Assembly: GCA_029959085.1 (NCBI GenBank) | Contig: JARWIR010000047.1 | Coordinates: 124,001 to 188,000, forward strand | Origin: Nemophila menziesii | Taxonomy: Eukaryota > Streptophyta > Magnoliopsida > Boraginales > Hydrophyllaceae | Length of the DNA stretch: 64,000 nt | Direction: 5' to 3' | In this document: positions 61,633-64,000 of the stretch, piece after piece | Position numbering within the stretch: the stretch's first letter is position 1 | How the letters are laid out: each line of letters starts with the position of its first letter | The notes under the pieces: generated by a model | Database searches by the model: none | Told to the model about the DNA's origin: nothing | What the model saw: only the letters and a program-made list of their open reading frames with translations | Made by a program: the position numbers and the translations under genes

Positions 61633-64000
61633 CGTAGAACAATTTGGAGTCATGTAGCCCATTGATACTCTTGTTGTAGTCAAAATCACGAAAATTTTGT
61701 TAAGTACAAATTTTCAGGCGTAAAATTCAATGTTTTTGCTTGATTTTACTACTAAAAAGGGTTTGGAAAAATAGTAAGGACCCATGATGTAATAAACTGC
61801 GAGATTTTCTTAAAGATTTTCTTACAAATACTCTACTAAATTTCTAAATTGAAGTTTTCAATAAAAAGGCTCAGCATTTTTAGACCTAACTCTTAATATG
61901 TGAAATCAGGGTTGACATAACATATGATGACAAAGAAAGTAAGAAAAACATATCTATGAGAAAGAAGAAAAGTGTAATGTGAGTGCAGTTAATCCCACTA
62001 AGAAATATTTGGTTTATATATAATAAATTTTATGAGAAGGAGGGAGAAATGGGAGTTGAGAGGGAAAAATACCATAGGTGTATATTTTATAATTGTGCTT
62101 TCTTTTTCTTTATATATTGAAGAACACTATCTCACTTTTTAAAAAAAAATGAAATAATCAGAACAAATTCACCAAAAATAACATCCCAACAATAAATAAA
62201 GTCATCTAGCCATGAAAATACAAAATAATCTTACTATATATAATTTTTTTATGAACTACCCAAACTTTATGTTAAATTTTGAAACCCCAATCCATTCTAA
62301 AATAATTAATATGATATAGTTTAAATTGGGATGGATAAAATACCTAATATTGGGCCGAATATTTTTATAACTTTAATTTTGGCTCAATCTTAGTTACATA
62401 GCTATAAAACCCTAATCTCCGCCGATTAACTATACACCCATTACATTATACACTTGTAGTGCACCTCTGACACTCTGATTTAGTTCTCAAAAATCTAAGT
62501 CCTTCTCTAATCTCTTTCCCTCCAACCTTTTCTTTTTCCCCATGTTTGTTACAATTCCCTACTACCAAATAGTAAATAGAAATGATTAGATGTTTGATCG
62601 TTGGCAATTATATTTTAATCAACATGTGGAATTTTGCGATTCATAGGAACATGAATTCTATGTTTCCGCGATAAATGCATTGGAACAAAGGTTGTAATTC
62701 CTCCTAAAGAGTTTGAAATTCACGCCCGAAAGCTTAAACAAAAAGCCGCCGGAGTAAATGTTCTTGGAGAACAGAATCACTCTCCGAGAGGTACTTAATG
62801 CATGCAAGGTTGTACCACCTAATCCTAAATCAATAAAAGAAGCAATCTTAAACGCGGTGGGAAGATTATCAAGTGAGTAGCAAGGTCTTACCCTTACTAA
62901 TCATGTCATGTTCCTATTCAAAGGTCATATGATAGAAAATTATCTTGGACAAATGGGTTCAAGTAACCCTAGGATCAAAAGACGAGGAGAACTCAAAGTT
63001 ATGCAGGCATGCATAAACTTGCATTATCTAAATTTCTCTTCGATGACATAGTTAATGTATTGTGCTCCTGGATAGAAGAAAGGTCTAATAGGCCTTAAAC
63101 AAGGTGCTGGCGGACGTCAAGAAAATTTAATAGTTGCTCTAGTGTTTTGCATAATATAGTGAAATCACTCTCCCATGTAATGATAAATGATATATATATA
63201 TACACATCTGTTCTTTTGTTTTTGTCTATTATGTTTTGGCCATAATTTGTTATATGTTTCTAATCGGGTCTTGATTTGAATTAAACAAATTTTTAATATT
63301 TAATTAATAATAATTCTTGTGTTGAAATTTTCAAACACATAGGTATAATGGTTATTTTGCATAGAGCAGGGACTAGTAGTGCATTTAATGCTTCATATAT
63401 ATGAAAAATGAAAGAATTGGCTAGACTATGTTATATAAACACTTAACTATAATTCCTAGTTCATATAATAACATGACCAAATGTGCAATTTAGCTAAAAC
63501 TAACATTATTCTTTATATACCTTTGTGATACATTCACATAGCAAATTCTTTTAGATTAGATAAGGCCATTTCTGACGCGTTTGGTTTGCTACAAAACCTC
63601 AACAGAAGTGGGGGGCTTTTGATTTCTTTAATATTAGTTTCAACTCTAAGATTTTGTTAAGGGATGCAATTATGTGTTATTTGTATCAAAATATATTCAA
63701 TATTAAGGAAGAAAAGAATTAAATTTCACTTTAAACTCAAGCTTTAGAATAAATAGCTATCAATAATATCATATGTGTTCTTCAATACTGAAGACCCATC
63801 CAACTTCTTACTTTCAAGGCAATAGAAAAACCAAATAAATAAATACACTACATCTCTTCACCTTCCTCTAATACAATGGTAGCTAAAGAAAGTATAAAAG
63901 ATGTTGACATCATATTCCTAACTATAACGTAGATCTCATCTTCCTTCCTTGACTCCCACAATTCCTTTCTAGGATAAGACAGCAACATTGCTACACAAAA
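61633..64000 (+). repeat. Tandem array unit 22 (right subfamily, cut by the window end)
   Basis: Twenty-second copy, 2368 bp before the window ends, so the array continues to the right. Telo-box at 62407-62415. The small ORF copy (start 62758) has both the codon-41 stop and a private 4-bp deletion near 62990. Confidence 0.95.

Noticed and set aside
1..64000. CRISPR-like or bacterial repeat array
   Set aside because: The period is ~2.5 kb with no short spacer/repeat pattern, and the retrotransposons and promoter motifs are of plant nuclear type.

Overview
The window is nuclear DNA of a flowering plant, probably a dicot. The evidence is strong AT richness, a plant-type L1 LINE (ORF1 with a DUF4283-like domain and a CCHC knuckle; ORF2 with endonuclease, reverse transcriptase, zf-RVT and a plant RNase H tail), a Ty3/gypsy-type gag element with TG...CA LTRs, and a plant promoter signature (site II TGGGCC, TATA, telo-box AAACCCTAA). 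The species cannot be named from the sequence. No bacterial, organellar, rRNA or tRNA genes are visible.

Layout: essentially the whole window is one head-to-tail tandem array of a ~2.53-2.60 kb unit. I count 22 copies. Unit 1 begins at base 1 in an arbitrary phase and unit 22 runs off the right end, so the array extends beyond the window at least on the right. Units 1-6 and 8 form an older, more divergent left subfamily. Unit 7 and units 9-22 form a homogenised right subfamily. Units 10-18 hold a very recent 10,135-bp, four-unit duplication (32751-42885 and 42886-53020). Each unit has the same plan: site II elements, TATA box and overlapping telo-box; a pyrimidine-rich leader; a degenerate coding corridor ending in a small ORF of at most 113 aa (unrecognised); a (TA)n microsatellite; and an AT-rich remainder. 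The small ORF is intact only in units 1 and 2. It is broken in different ways in units 3-6 and 8, and by a shared codon-41 stop in unit 7 and units 9-22.

Two retrotransposons interrupt the array. A LINE (13542-19831, + strand, 12-bp target-site duplication) sits in unit 6. Its ORF2 frame is uninterrupted by indels but carries three in-frame stops. A small gag-only LTR element (25492-27352, 299/305-bp LTRs, 5-bp target-site duplication ACCTC) sits in unit 8, inside the small ORF. Its gag is frameshifted by a 10-bp tandem duplication. Nothing here looks like an autonomous functional element.

The most noteworthy object is the array itself: a long-period, promoter-bearing tandem repeat of unknown origin showing several generations of unequal exchange (single units, a two-unit step and a four-unit step). 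Whether its units are transcribed, and what the ancestral protein was, cannot be decided from sequence alone.
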